IMG/VR virus record: IMGVR_UViG_3300024354_000076
Coordinates: 1 to 25,024 of that record
DNA length: 25,024 nucleotides
Direction: 5' to 3' (one strand)
Source of the DNA: a virus
Each line of letters opens with the position of its first letter. The stretch's first letter is position 1. Below, piece after piece: positions 1 through 9,534 of this stretch. Both the position numbers and the translations under genes were made by a program. The notes below the pieces were generated by a model. The model did no database searches, was not told the origin of the DNA, and was given only the letters and a program-made list of their open reading frames with translations.

Positions 1-2
1 CT

Positions 3-1529
3 CCGCTACCTTCGTTCAACTGTGCTGCTACCAATATGGTTTCAGACTCTGCACGCAAGGCTGCAGATACCAGAACACGTATCGCTAACTATTACGTCTC
101 AGGTTCTGAACTACAGATTCAAATGTACAACGGTGCTGACTGGTTCAATACCTACGGAATGCTTCCAGCAATGGTTGAGATGGATTATGAGAATAACAAT
201 CCTCGTATCCGCCTACTCAATCCATTCGGTGTCTATCCAGAGATTGACAGATTCGGACGTTGCATCTCGCTCACTCAAATCACTATCAGTGATGCTGAGT
301 CAATGGCTGCGGCTTATCCAGAGTTTGCTTCAGAGATTATGCCACGTCAACCATTGGCATCTGGTGCTCAAGCAGTAACACTTGTTCGTTACCACGACAA
401 AGACCAAGATCTTATCTTCATTCCAGAACGCAATAACCTCGTTCTATCCAACCTGCCAAATCCTGTTGGTAAGTGTATGGCTCGCGTTGCAGTTCGCTCA
501 TCTCTAGACGGCGAAGCACGCGGTCAGTTTGATGATATTCTAGCGGTACAACTTGCTCGTGCTCGATTTGCTGTGCTACAAATTCAGGCAGCAGAGAAAT
601 CAATTCAAGCACCGATTGCTATTCCACAGGATGTTCAAGAACTTGCTCTTGGCCCTGATTCGATTATGCGTTCTGCTAATCCCCAAGCAATTCGCCGTGT
701 GCCGCTAGAACTTCCTCCTGGAGTCTTTACTGAGTCTGGTGTGCTAGAACGTGAACTTCGTCTCGGTGCTCGTTACCCAGAAGTACGTAGCGGTAACGTT
801 GATGCTTCTATCATCACAGGACGTGGAGTTCAAGCGCTACAAGCAGGCTTTGATACTCAAGTACGTGCAGCACAAGCACAATTTGCACGCCTGTTTACTG
901 AACTTGTATCACTCTGCTTTGAAGTAGACGAGAAAATCTTCGGCAACATCACCAAAGAAATCAAGGGCGTAGACGACGGTACTCCATTCAATATGAAGTA
1001 CGTTCCATCCAAGGCTATTGCTGGTGAGTATGGCGTTGATGTTCGCTACGGCATTATGTCTGGTATGAATCCAAACAACGCAATCATTGCTTTGCTACAG
1101 ATGCGTTCTGACAAACTTGTATCACGTGATTATGTACGCCGCGAAATCCCTATGGAGTTGAATGTCACTCAAGAAGAACAGCGTGTGGATATTGAAGAGA
1201 TGCGCGATTCTCTTCGCGTTGCTGTTGCTCAGTACGCCCAGGCTATTCCTGCGCTTGCAGCACAAGGTCAAGATCCTTCTCAAATCGTTTCCCGAATCGC
1301 CGAAGTAATCAAAGGCCGTCAAAAAGGTTTAGCACTTGAAAGTATTGTGGAGAAGGTATTCACACCTGAACAACCACCACAACCAGAAATGCCTATGGGC
1401 GCAGAAGTTCCAGCAGCAGGTATGGCCCCCGTTCCTGCCTCGCAGCCAACTCCAGAACAAATGGGTGCGGCCCCTGCTGCTGGCTCTCGTCCAGACATTG
1501 CTACGTTACTCGCATCTATTGCAGGGTAG
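3..1529 (+). CDS. Portal protein, 5' partial
   Basis: Portal subunit, expected to form the ring at the capsid vertex through which DNA is packaged and ejected. The reading frame is open to the left edge, so the gene begins outside the window and the Met codon at 36 is probably internal; 508 residues are visible. The middle part (LGARYPEVRSGNVDASIITG followed by a long helix with Q/A/F repeats, about nt 760-960) has the look of the portal wing/stem region of actinophage portals. A helical C-terminal part follows, ending in a Pro/Ala/Met-rich flexible tail (about nt 1365-1500). Its position upstream of the internal-protein, scaffold and capsid genes fits. The identification rests on family resemblance and gene order, and no catalytic motif is expected. 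A terminase gene would be expected just to the left. Moderately high confidence. Confidence 0.82.
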   Translation, partial: PLPSFNCAATNMVSDSARKAADTRTRIANYYVSGSELQIQMYNGADWFNTYGMLPAMVEMDYENNNPRIRLLNPFGVYPEIDRFGRCISLTQITISDAESMAAAYPEFASEIMPRQPLASGAQAVTLVRYHDKDQDLIFIPERNNLVLSNLPNPVGKCMARVAVRSSLDGEARGQFDDILAVQLARARFAVLQIQAAEKSIQAPIAIPQDVQELALGPDSIMRSANPQAIRRVPLELPPGVFTESGVLERELRLGARYPEVRSGNVDASIITGRGVQALQAGFDTQVRAAQAQFARLFTELVSLCFEVDEKIFGNITKEIKGVDDGTPFNMKYVPSKAIAGEYGVDVRYGIMSGMNPNNAIIALLQMRSDKLVSRDYVRREIPMELNVTQEEQRVDIEEMRDSLRVAVAQYAQAIPALAAQGQDPSQIVSRIAEVIKGRQKGLALESIVEKVFTPEQPPQPEMPMGAEVPAAGMAPVPASQPTPEQMGAAPAAGSRPDIATLLASIAG

Positions 1530-1540
1530 GGAGGTGTAAT

Positions 1541-1678
1541 ATGAATAAAAAAGGTGGTCGTGAAAAGGCTCCAATGCAACAGCCAACAAAAGGCAAAATG
1601 GATACCGCAAAGCCAAAAGGTCCAGGAAAAGTGGATTTTGGTTATGCTCCAGCAGGTCGCAAAGGCAAGAAGGCTTAG
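1541..1678 (+). CDS. Small basic Lys/Gly/Pro-rich protein, 45 aa
   Basis: Unrecognised small protein. It starts at an ATG preceded by a clear ribosome site (GGGAGG, 1529-1534) that overlaps the portal stop codon, so it is probably co-translated with the portal. The sequence is rich in Lys, Gly and Pro (MNKKGGREKAPMQQ... ending in AGRKGKKA), with no hydrophobic core, and is probably disordered and nucleic-acid binding or a minor virion component. In composition it resembles the lysine-rich tiny proteins encoded at 13384-14230. The ribosome site and tight packing support a real gene; the function is unknown. Confidence 0.68.
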   Translation: MNKKGGREKAPMQQPTKGKMDTAKPKGPGKVDFGYAPAGRKGKKA

Positions 1679-1699
1679 TGTTGTTTGAGAGGATAGAGC

Positions 1700-1918
1700 G
1701 TGGACGAAAACAAAGATGATGTACCACGTTCTATCACTCTCGCAGATTTCTTAGTAGTCATAACAAGTTTCTTTGTAAATATCATTAGATCATTTGAGGC
1801 TTTAGCAACAGATATTTTAGATGTAGCAATCTATAACGCAAATAGAAAAACTAAAGTTTCCAGAGCGTGGGAACAATTCACACAAGATTTAGAGAAGATG
1901 GAGGATAATAATGGTTAG
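1700..1918 (+). CDS. Small protein with one hydrophobic helix, 72 aa
   Basis: GTG start at 1700, preceded by GAGAGGATAGA. The N-terminus is acidic (MDENKDD). Residues about 12-45 form a long hydrophobic or amphipathic helix (LADFLVVITSFFVNIIRSFE), and the C-terminus is charged (EQFTQDLEKMEDNN). This could be a single-pass membrane protein or a helical assembly factor. The stop overlaps the next start by 8 bases, which suggests translational coupling. I do not recognise the family. Its place between portal and internal-protein genes suggests a role in the head or at the portal. Confidence 0.68.
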   Translation: MDENKDDVPRSITLADFLVVITSFFVNIIRSFEALATDILDVAIYNANRKTKVSRAWEQFTQDLEKMEDNNG

Positions 1919-2336
1919 AGGTCCATTAGCAGGACCAGCAGGTCCTGGCGAATTCTCCACAAGAACCGATGGTTTGTCATTTCAATCAGACGCATATGGC
2001 GCAGGTATGGAAAATAAAATGATTAAAGAGGGCGCAGCGCTATCTAAGACACCTGATTTCAAAGGTGAAGCGCCATCAACATTCCGTCGTCAAGTAGAAC
2101 GCGGTGCTGGTTTATACGATGGCACTGCATATCCAGATCAAGATATTATGGCTGGCACTGATATTGGTCCTGATGTTGGATCAAATGCTCTTGGTATGAA
2201 TCAAATCAAGCAATCAGATAATGAAGTTTTAGCAAAGTATTTACCTGCTATGGATGCAATGGCTGCAGCGCCAGATACTCCAGAATCATTTAGAATTTTT
2301 GTCCGTAGCATACAAGCGAATATCTTCCCTGCCTAA
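1911..2336 (+). CDS. Uncharacterised head-region protein, 141 aa
   Basis: ATG at 1911 with GGAGGATAATA just upstream, inside the end of the previous gene. Residues 1-25 are Gly/Pro-rich (RGPLAGPAGPGEF). A polar middle follows, then a short helical C-terminus (about 103-141: NEVLAKYLPAMDAMAAAPD and onward). There are no membrane segments or known motifs. Its stop (TAA) shares a base with the next ATG. It looks like a minor virion or assembly protein, but function cannot be assigned from the sequence. Confidence 0.72.
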   Translation: MVRGPLAGPAGPGEFSTRTDGLSFQSDAYGAGMENKMIKEGAALSKTPDFKGEAPSTFRRQVERGAGLYDGTAYPDQDIMAGTDIGPDVGSNALGMNQIKQSDNEVLAKYLPAMDAMAAAPDTPESFRIFVRSIQANIFPA

Positions 2337-2491
2337 TGAATCAATTTGTCAAGGATGTCACCGCATTTGTAGACGCTCTTGGTTATGACCAGCCAGCGAT
2401 CATTATTTCGCTTGCCAAAATACCGTGGGAGTCCGAAGCAGATCGTGATAATTTTATTAGTTTTCTAACACAAGAGGTGCCAAGTGCCTAA
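2336..2491 (+). CDS. Small helical protein, 51 aa
   Basis: A short gene filling the gap between the 141-aa gene and the giant gene. ATG at 2336 overlaps the preceding stop (TAATG), and the stop at 2489-2491 overlaps the next GTG start by 8 bases. The protein runs MNQFVKDVTAFVDALGYDQP, then a hydrophobic III-SLAKIP segment and an acidic helix (WESEADRDNFISFL). It is one compact acidic domain with no recognised family. Overlaps on both sides and full occupancy of the gap support it as a real coding sequence. It may be a chaperone or regulator of the next product, which is speculation. Confidence 0.62.
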   Translation: MNQFVKDVTAFVDALGYDQPAIIISLAKIPWESEADRDNFISFLTQEVPSA

Positions 2492-5400
2492 CTACTGGGA
2501 CACCATCAAAAAAGAAGTTGGCAAAGCGATAGGTACAGCCATTGGCACACCTGTCAAGGCTGCCATCGGTCTTGCTGGTGGAATGACACAGGCTCGTGTT
2601 GCGCCTATGGCACCATCTGTAGCACCTGATTTTGCTGCTGGTGAGAAGGCTTTAGCAGAAAAAGTATCACAAGAGTTTGGTCAAAGATACGTCAATACTC
2701 TAGCAAAGCCAGCAGAAACAGTTCGTGCTGACGTTGCATTCAACCTTGCAGCAAAAGAGATTGATGATCTTTATACAAAAGTACGTCCTATCGTCACTCG
2801 TCCAGTAGCAGCGGCCCTTCTTGCAGAAGCAGATAACATCTCAGGCGATGGATACAACTTCCTAGAAAACTGGAGACTTGCAAAAGACGTATCTCCAGGT
2901 CAAGCATTCGGTGGATATGTTGGTGCTGTCGGTGAAGCAACTGGTATTACACCAGAGTTGGAACAACGTGGCGTAAACCTACCTACATTCTTAGATCCTA
3001 ACTTCAATATCGCAGACCCAGACCAGCGTAAACAGGCTTTCCAAGATGAAATCTTTGGTAAGTTTTTTACAGGTGGAGTAGATGGATTACTCTCGTGGTA
3101 TGCAGATCCGCTAGTCCTAGCAGGTAAAGGTCTTGGCGTAGCCAGGGTTATTGGCCTTGATCAGCCTATTAGAACCGTTGATGACATCGCTCGTCTACGT
3201 TCTGAACTTGACGCACACGGTGCTTATATCAAATCAGGCGGTCAAATTGGACGCGAGACTCCTATGGGAGTTATTGCTCAGCGCCTTACCGAAGGTGATG
3301 CAGTAAAGAATTTTGATGATGTCTTTGTAAGACGAACAACTGCTCGTAACCTTGTAGCAGATGTCACTGGAGAACTCAAGACATATGATGATGTAGCAGA
3401 CTTTCTTGCTGCTGCAGCAGGCGATATGGCTTCGTTGAAAAAACTTGAGCGTACTCGTGCATCTATTGCTGATGAAATCGTCAATGCAAAAGAGTTACTA
3501 GACCCTATTCAAAAGCGGATGAATGATATCCCCTGGGGTACTGCAGTAAGACCAGAACAACATCTTCCTACAGTTGAAGAATATAATCGGCTTACAAACG
3601 TACTGGAAGACCTACGCGTTCGTGATGCAGCCTTGGATAAGGCTCTATCAGAAAGTATTGGTAACTACCGCGTTATCAACGAGTATACTTCGGCTGCAGA
3701 TGTCACACTATTTGACAAGAACATTGGCGTTGCCATTGAAAAGGCTCGTGCAAAAGCCAGCGAAGCACGCCACAATCTAACTTTCTACACTGAGCAGTAT
3801 CAGAAGAACCCTTATACACGTCCAGTTGTCAACATCGTAGCGCCATTCTTCAACAAACTTCCACGTGGGGTTGTCCGTGTAGACGGTGGTTTGGCTGCAG
3901 ATTCATTCAATGAGATCAAATACGCCCTCAACTCAGTCAAAGAACTACGTGGAATTGAGTATGCTGGTGTCAAGAATGAATTAGGACGCAGTTATCTCAA
4001 CGCCCGTAACGCCAATGAACGTATGCAGGCAGTTAGAAATATCGAAGAGCAGATTGCAGAAATCGCAGCACTACGTTATGACGTACCTCTTGATGAGGCA
4101 CGACAGATTTATGGTCAATTCAGTGGTATGAGAAGCGCTCTTATGTCATCTATGCGCGACCACGGATACTGGGTAGACGATAGCGGCAAGTTAGTTACAT
4201 CCCCATTCTGGAAATCTGAAATGCCTAACGTCGTTCCAATGATGGATTTCAAGGATTTTGATTCTGTCATACGTCTCTACAGCAGATGGTCTAAGGGTGG
4301 CGAAGGTATTCTTGAGGCTCGTGCTATGGCACGCCTTGCTGGTAAAGAACTAACAGACTTTGCAGATCTAGCCAACTCTATATTCAAGGCTTCAGTTCTT
4401 ACTCGCTTTGGTTATCCAGTCCGTAACACCATAGATGGTTGGTTACGTACCTCCTTGGTCCTTGGATCAATGGCTAAGACTGATGACTTCTTCAAGAACT
4501 TCTCTAAGAATCTTGTAACAAGAGCGCAAATCGGCAAGAACTTCATTATGGATTCTATCCAACTCAAGAATCCTGCTGAGTTGCGTGAGCAAACTGGTCG
4601 CCTTATCGCGCAGAAGAACAGTTTCATTGATGTTCGTAACCAGATTCTAGATGAATTGACACCACAGGCTTACTACGCTGGTGCTGCTGGTACCTTCGGC
4701 AAGATGGTAGAACCATCAATGGTCGAACTTGCTATGACATCAAAGACCAAGCCACTACTAACTGGCTCAAAGCGTGATGCTTACTTTGAATTGACCAAGA
4801 AGAAGGACGCTCAAGGCGGTCTTCTGTTCGGTCAAGAGAAGGCTAAGTATCAAAGACTGCGTGAAGAAGCATTTGGTAAGTACGTTCGTCAAGAAGTTGT
4901 ACCGAATCTTCCACAAGGAACCACGATGGTCTACGCAGACTATCTCAGTGGCAAAGTTTTCTACAAGATTCCAGGAACTAAGGGTCGCATTCCTAAAGGT
5001 GCATACCCAGTTATGGAACCACGTAAGGGTATTCCAGCATCTATGTTGGAGATGGAACTTCAACGTGGCAAGAAGGTAAACTTACGAGCCAAAGAACCAT
5101 CTGCTCAACCAGATATCCGTGTTATTACATCATATGAGATATCTCGTGGTCGTAACTATGAAGACATTGCAGACATCATCGGCGAAGATCAGATGCTACG
5201 CGTCCGTTCCTACACTCAGCAGATTGAGAAGATGGAAGACGAAATCAATAGCAAGATCCTTGAGTCACAACGTCTTGCTCAGATTCGCTCAGAACTCAAG
5301 ATTATTCGCAGCGGTGAAGGTCGTGACAAGTACGTCACACCAAAAGGTCAAACTGTTGTAGCAGATGGAGCATTTGCTGGTCCAGCAGGTATGTTGGTTC

Positions 5401-7805
5401 GTCAAGATGCCTCATCTGACCGCACACTCAACTGGCTCACTGAAGGTCAGGCGTATCTTTCCTACGATGCAGCCAAGGGCGCAAGTTATGGAAAGCCATT
5501 CCAGCGTCTAGGTACCGAATATAACCAGGTAGTTGCACCGACTGACCCACAGTACTTTACCGAACTTGCGGCTTTTGCTAACAATCGTTTCCGTAAAGAC
5601 CAGTTGGCTATGCGCCTACTTCAGGGTCAATCAGACTATGAGATTTCACAGTGGCTACGTAGCAAGAATGGTAAGTTCTACCTACGTGAGATTGATGCTG
5701 ATTTAACTCCAGCAGAAATCAATGACCATATTCAGGTAGCACGTTCACGTGTGTACAAACTGTTCCCAGATCAAGAAGTTAGATCATTGATTGCTCGTGA
5801 GGAAATGTCTCCTCAGCAGTTTGAAGCCTTGATGCGTAATCAACCTAATCTTGCCAACGTCCCTGGACGTGAGATTATGGATATCACATTCCGCTATGGC
5901 GCAGGTGCTATCAAGAGAACAGTAACGTCAACGATATCCAAGTTGTTTGAAGTTATCGGTACTACACCAGAAAACAATCTTATCTCCTGGCCTTTCTACG
6001 AGAAACTATACAAGCGCCAACTACAACGAGAAGTCAATCTTGCTGAGGCTGCTGGCAAGAATCTCCAAGATCCAGACTTGATTATTCAATTACAGCGTAG
6101 CGCACACAGCCAAGCACTCAAGACCACCAATGAAACGCTATATCGCGTAACAAACAACAGTGGTCTATCAAGCGCCCTACGCTTCTTGGTACCGTTCTTC
6201 AACGCACAGTACAACGCTATCAAGGTTTATGGTAAGTTGATTGCTCAGGATCCATCACGAGCAATTCGTGCATCGATGATATGGAATGCACCTAACCGTG
6301 TGGCTACTGTTGTGGATCAAGAGGGTAAGGAAGTTCCACCAGGAACACCACCTTCTACGCCACAGTTTATGCTCTTTACAATCCCAGAAGGATTGCAGGG
6401 ACGCTTCGGTATTCCAAAGGGATATCAGGTATCTATTCCGAAGAACAGCCTCAATATCTTCTTGCAAGGTGAGAACCCACTTGCTCCAGCATTTGGTATC
6501 CCAGTAACGCTTCCAGTATCTATGTTTGCTAATAAGCGACCAGAGGTAGTAGAAGATGCACGTACTTGGCTAACAAATAACCTTGGCAAAGAGGCAGCAG
6601 ATACAGTATTTGGTTCACTATTGCCATTTGGTAGAGCAGCAACCAATCCTTGGGATCTTATCCTTCCAGCAGCAGCGCGTAAATATGAAGCAATGCAGGC
6701 AGGACTTAGCGATGAAGGCTATGCACGAGCAGTAGCAGCGGCTATGAAGACCCAGCGCTATGAGTGGGAAATGAATGGTCGCATAGGTAAAGAACCTACA
6801 TTCGATGATGCTATCCGTTTGGCTGACCAACTTTACTCCATTCGTATCAAAGTAAATCTTGGTCTGCCATTTACCTTTACATTCCGTCCAGAGTGGCAGT
6901 TTATTATGGATGACTATCGCAGTGCGATTGCTGATCCAAAGGTTGGCCCAACCAAGGTTGATGATTACATCCTTGGTAAGTATGGAGATATCGGATACAT
7001 TCTTACAGCACCTACCAGCGTAAACAAGACTGGCATTGCAGCAACTGGCGGAGCAGTAAAGAACCAGAAAGAGTTCAACTATCTACTCGGCAAGATGGAT
7101 AAGAATGACACTCCAGGTCTTATCGGCTTCCTAGCAAACTATGGCGTAACAGGTGATCGTTATTCTGATGCTGCCTCTAACTACTTCCGTAATAAAGAAG
7201 TTCGCCCTGGCGGTACATACAAATACACCGAACAACGTGACATCGAACAGATTATTGTTGACCGTGAAATCAGTTTAGGTTGGTCACAGTACGCTAAGTT
7301 GGCTCAAGAACGCGATACAGTTCTTGCACAGTGGAGACAAAAGGGATACAACACATCAAGTATCACATCTGCTGCTGCAAAGCAACTAGGTCTTGAAGAT
7401 ACTTGGAAGCAAAAGGTTGCTCAACTAGAAGCCACATATCCTAACTGGGCTAAAGAAAAGCAGTTCGGATCAATGGACTTCAATAAGACTAAGCGTTATA
7501 TCCGTTCTCTCACAGAGATTGCCTCCGACAAGAACTGGATGGATAAGTACGGAGATACCAAGAAAACTGGTATCAATACTATGGAAGCAGTATCAGACTT
7601 CCTAGTCAACCGCACATACCTATCACAAGAACTAGCCAGAAGAAAGAGTATTGGCGGAAGCGCTGCCCTTGACAATCAGTCAAACAGCGACTTGAGAGAT
7701 AGATGGGATAACTACATCTTGAATATGAAACTATGGTCAAATGGATTCTCTGATCTATACGACCGCTACCTAGAGAACGATAACTTAGAGGTGATAAAAC
7801 CGTGA
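2484..7805 (+). CDS. Giant internal/ejection-type virion protein, 1773 aa
   Basis: The largest gene in the window. The GTG start at 2484 is preceded by GAGGT. The N-terminus has a Gly/Ala-rich amphipathic stretch (residues about 10-45). The rest is mostly helical and polar, with long heptad-like parts near residues 310-480 and 900-960. Recognisable landmarks are a hydrophobic SVLTRFGYPVRNTIDGWLR near residue 636, an ALRFLVPFFNAQYNAIK segment near 1230, and a Pro-rich stretch near 1270-1345. The PFFNAQ segment recalls regions in large polyvalent/internal phage proteins (LPD38-like), but I cannot confirm this. Its location between portal and scaffold, followed by three coupled genes, suggests a protein packaged in the head and ejected with DNA. 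I saw no peptidase, lysozyme or RNA polymerase signature. A tape-measure role is less likely because it sits upstream of the capsid gene. Confidence 0.75.
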   Translation: MPNYWDTIKKEVGKAIGTAIGTPVKAAIGLAGGMTQARVAPMAPSVAPDFAAGEKALAEKVSQEFGQRYVNTLAKPAETVRADVAFNLAAKEIDDLYTKVRPIVTRPVAAALLAEADNISGDGYNFLENWRLAKDVSPGQAFGGYVGAVGEATGITPELEQRGVNLPTFLDPNFNIADPDQRKQAFQDEIFGKFFTGGVDGLLSWYADPLVLAGKGLGVARVIGLDQPIRTVDDIARLRSELDAHGAYIKSGGQIGRETPMGVIAQRLTEGDAVKNFDDVFVRRTTARNLVADVTGELKTYDDVADFLAAAAGDMASLKKLERTRASIADEIVNAKELLDPIQKRMNDIPWGTAVRPEQHLPTVEEYNRLTNVLEDLRVRDAALDKALSESIGNYRVINEYTSAADVTLFDKNIGVAIEKARAKASEARHNLTFYTEQYQKNPYTRPVVNIVAPFFNKLPRGVVRVDGGLAADSFNEIKYALNSVKELRGIEYAGVKNELGRSYLNARNANERMQAVRNIEEQIAEIAALRYDVPLDEARQIYGQFSGMRSALMSSMRDHGYWVDDSGKLVTSPFWKSEMPNVVPMMDFKDFDSVIRLYSRWSKGGEGILEARAMARLAGKELTDFADLANSIFKASVLTRFGYPVRNTIDGWLRTSLVLGSMAKTDDFFKNFSKNLVTRAQIGKNFIMDSIQLKNPAELREQTGRLIAQKNSFIDVRNQILDELTPQAYYAGAAGTFGKMVEPSMVELAMTSKTKPLLTGSKRDAYFELTKKKDAQGGLLFGQEKAKYQRLREEAFGKYVRQEVVPNLPQGTTMVYADYLSGKVFYKIPGTKGRIPKGAYPVMEPRKGIPASMLEMELQRGKKVNLRAKEPSAQPDIRVITSYEISRGRNYEDIADIIGEDQMLRVRSYTQQIEKMEDEINSKILESQRLAQIRSELKIIRSGEGRDKYVTPKGQTVVADGAFAGPAGMLVRQDASSDRTLNWLTEGQAYLSYDAAKGASYGKPFQRLGTEYNQVVAPTDPQYFTELAAFANNRFRKDQLAMRLLQGQSDYEISQWLRSKNGKFYLREIDADLTPAEINDHIQVARSRVYKLFPDQEVRSLIAREEMSPQQFEALMRNQPNLANVPGREIMDITFRYGAGAIKRTVTSTISKLFEVIGTTPENNLISWPFYEKLYKRQLQREVNLAEAAGKNLQDPDLIIQLQRSAHSQALKTTNETLYRVTNNSGLSSALRFLVPFFNAQYNAIKVYGKLIAQDPSRAIRASMIWNAPNRVATVVDQEGKEVPPGTPPSTPQFMLFTIPEGLQGRFGIPKGYQVSIPKNSLNIFLQGENPLAPAFGIPVTLPVSMFANKRPEVVEDARTWLTNNLGKEAADTVFGSLLPFGRAATNPWDLILPAAARKYEAMQAGLSDEGYARAVAAAMKTQRYEWEMNGRIGKEPTFDDAIRLADQLYSIRIKVNLGLPFTFTFRPEWQFIMDDYRSAIADPKVGPTKVDDYILGKYGDIGYILTAPTSVNKTGIAATGGAVKNQKEFNYLLGKMDKNDTPGLIGFLANYGVTGDRYSDAASNYFRNKEVRPGGTYKYTEQRDIEQIIVDREISLGWSQYAKLAQERDTVLAQWRQKGYNTSSITSAAAKQLGLEDTWKQKVAQLEATYPNWAKEKQFGSMDFNKTKRYIRSLTEIASDKNWMDKYGDTKKTGINTMEAVSDFLVNRTYLSQELARRKSIGGSAALDNQSNSDLRDRWDNYILNMKLWSNGFSDLYDRYLENDNLEVIKP

Positions 7806-8614
7806 AGACTCTTGAGGAAATCAAGGCAGATCTACGCAGACAGAACCCTAAGTGGAGTGAATCTAAACTCAACCAAGAGGCAAACGCTGCTTTCGTCAAG
7901 CAACAAAGCACAGCCAATAAGCCAACGCTAGATTGGAATACTCCAGGTTCTCAAAAAGAAAATGGAATCCTTATTGGTTTTGGTATCAATGAAAGAGTTA
8001 TACCAATCAAGATAGAGTCTTTCATCACGAATTTAGTAAACAATGATCCGAAGGCCTATAGCAGAATCAGGACTGCGGTAAGACAGGTTCGTGGGTCTGA
8101 CATAAAAGACCCAAATCTTTTAGGCGCTTATGTTGCACGTTTAGCAACAAATATGAGTGGCGATGAAGAGGTTGCAAAAAACGTAACTGTTGAATCGTGG
8201 CTGCGTGCAGCAGCAAGTGTTGCTGGCGGTGCTGGTACAGCAAAACCAGAACTATCTCGTTCGGTATATCAGTACTCTCCAGAGCAAATTGACAAAGACA
8301 TCAATGACATTGCCCAAAAGAAACTAGGTCGAATCATTACGGATGCTGATAAGCAAGCAGAATGGTATCAAGACCTAACGGCAGGCTTGAATAAGATGAT
8401 TGCTGGTGGAACTGTGACTACAACTAAACTTGTCAAGAATAAAAAGACTGGCAAGTTGGAACAAGTAACCACTCAGACCCCAGAATTTACAACAGAAAAG
8501 GCTGCAGGAACTATTGAAGCAGCGCTTGTTGAAGCAGATCCTATTTCATTAGAACGTAAACAGAACCTTGACTTTGCTAATTGGGCATTCCAGAAAATGG
8601 GAGGACGTGGCTAG
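7802..8614 (+). CDS. Putative internal virion protein, 270 aa
   Basis: GTG start overlaps the giant gene stop by 4 bases (GTGA), so its translation is probably coupled. The N-terminus (KTLEEIKADLRRQNPKWSES) is a charged helix. The centre (about residues 70-150) is helical and Ala/Arg-rich. Residues about 160-210 (YSPEQIDKDINDIAQKKLG, then an EWYQDLTAGLNKMI helix) are followed by a Thr/Lys beta-hairpin-like part (TVTTTKLVKNKKTGKLEQ). No enzyme motif or membrane segment is visible. Being coupled to the giant gene and followed by two similar-looking helical proteins, it is best read as part of one virion-internal complex. Exact function unknown. Confidence 0.7.
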   Translation: MKTLEEIKADLRRQNPKWSESKLNQEANAAFVKQQSTANKPTLDWNTPGSQKENGILIGFGINERVIPIKIESFITNLVNNDPKAYSRIRTAVRQVRGSDIKDPNLLGAYVARLATNMSGDEEVAKNVTVESWLRAAASVAGGAGTAKPELSRSVYQYSPEQIDKDINDIAQKKLGRIITDADKQAEWYQDLTAGLNKMIAGGTVTTTKLVKNKKTGKLEQVTTQTPEFTTEKAAGTIEAALVEADPISLERKQNLDFANWAFQKMGGRG

Positions 8615-9534
8615 TGGCTGAAGTAGATGAACTAACACAGGCTAAAGCCAAGGCTAATGCTGCCAAGGTTGCGGCAACTATGCCTCAGGTCAATCCTAAG
8701 ACGGGTGCATTACCAGATCTATTTACAGGCAAGTATGGTGTATTTGAAGTTCTTATTGATGATCCTGTTTATGGAGCAGAACTTCGTGAGATAAAGGCTG
8801 CTCTCGCTGCTGGAAATCAAGCGCTAGCAGATGACTTATGGAATAGATCTAAGTGGGGAAGACTAGACACAGATGCTCAAAACGCATACTTGTTGCGCCT
8901 TCAAAACTCTGACCTCTATAAAGAACGTCTCAAGAGTTTCCTTGTTAGAATCAAAAAGCAACTTGCTACCAAAGGTATCAAGGCAGATGATAAGACCCTA
9001 GAAGATTATTACATCAAGGGCATTGACGATGCAACTATTCTTGATGAACTTGCTGGTGGCATTACTGCTACAGGTGCTGCTGGAGAAGTAGGAACAGCCC
9101 TAGATAAATTACGTAGAACAGCAACGCTCAATGGTTTCAACCTAGAAAAAGACTTTGGAAATCAAATTGATGGATGGCTTCAGCGCATATCTCGTGGTGA
9201 AAGCATAGAAGATTTCAATCGCGTTATTCGTCAGCAGGCTAAGTTAGGTTTACCTGAGAAGGTTGGAAGTCTTCTTGATCAAGGACTTGACCTAGCAAAT
9301 ATCTATGCGCCATATCGCAATACGATGGCAACCTTATTAGAAGTAACTCCAGACTCTATCAATCTTGATGACCCAATCCTTCGTTCCGCATATGGACCAG
9401 ATAAAGAAATGTCTATCTTTGATTTCAAGCGTACGGTTAGAAAAGACCCACGCTGGCAATATACCGACAATGCAAGACAGGAAGTATCCACCGCAGCACT
9501 TGGCATACTTCGTGACTTCGGATTCCAGGGGTAA
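8614..9534 (+). CDS. Putative internal virion protein, 306 aa
   Basis: I choose the GTG at 8614, which overlaps the previous TAG by one base (TAGTG) and has GGGAGGA upstream. The in-frame TTG at 8581 lies inside the previous gene without a good ribosome site. The Ala/Lys-rich N-terminus (about 1-35) leads into a helical domain (FTGKYGVFEVLIDDPVYG, about 37-54). Then comes an element with LRLQNSDLYKERLKSFLVRI (about 90-109) and a C-terminal helical domain. The LRLQNSDLYKER element resembles LRLRQTDAYKNRF in the next gene, hinting at distant common ancestry. Not an identifiable enzyme; probably a virion protein. Confidence 0.7.
   Translation: MAEVDELTQAKAKANAAKVAATMPQVNPKTGALPDLFTGKYGVFEVLIDDPVYGAELREIKAALAAGNQALADDLWNRSKWGRLDTDAQNAYLLRLQNSDLYKERLKSFLVRIKKQLATKGIKADDKTLEDYYIKGIDDATILDELAGGITATGAAGEVGTALDKLRRTATLNGFNLEKDFGNQIDGWLQRISRGESIEDFNRVIRQQAKLGLPEKVGSLLDQGLDLANIYAPYRNTMATLLEVTPDSINLDDPILRSAYGPDKEMSIFDFKRTVRKDPRWQYTDNARQEVSTAALGILRDFGFQG

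Noticed and set aside
2484-7805. The giant protein as a virion RNA polymerase of the N4 type
   Set aside because: The N4-like capsid gene raised the idea, but I could not find the catalytic motifs (paired catalytic aspartates with a following K/YG helix and an HDS-type motif) in a convincing order.
8581-8613. TTG at 8581 as start of the 306-aa gene
   Set aside because: It lies inside the preceding gene. GTG 8614 makes a typical TAGTG junction with GGGAGGA upstream.
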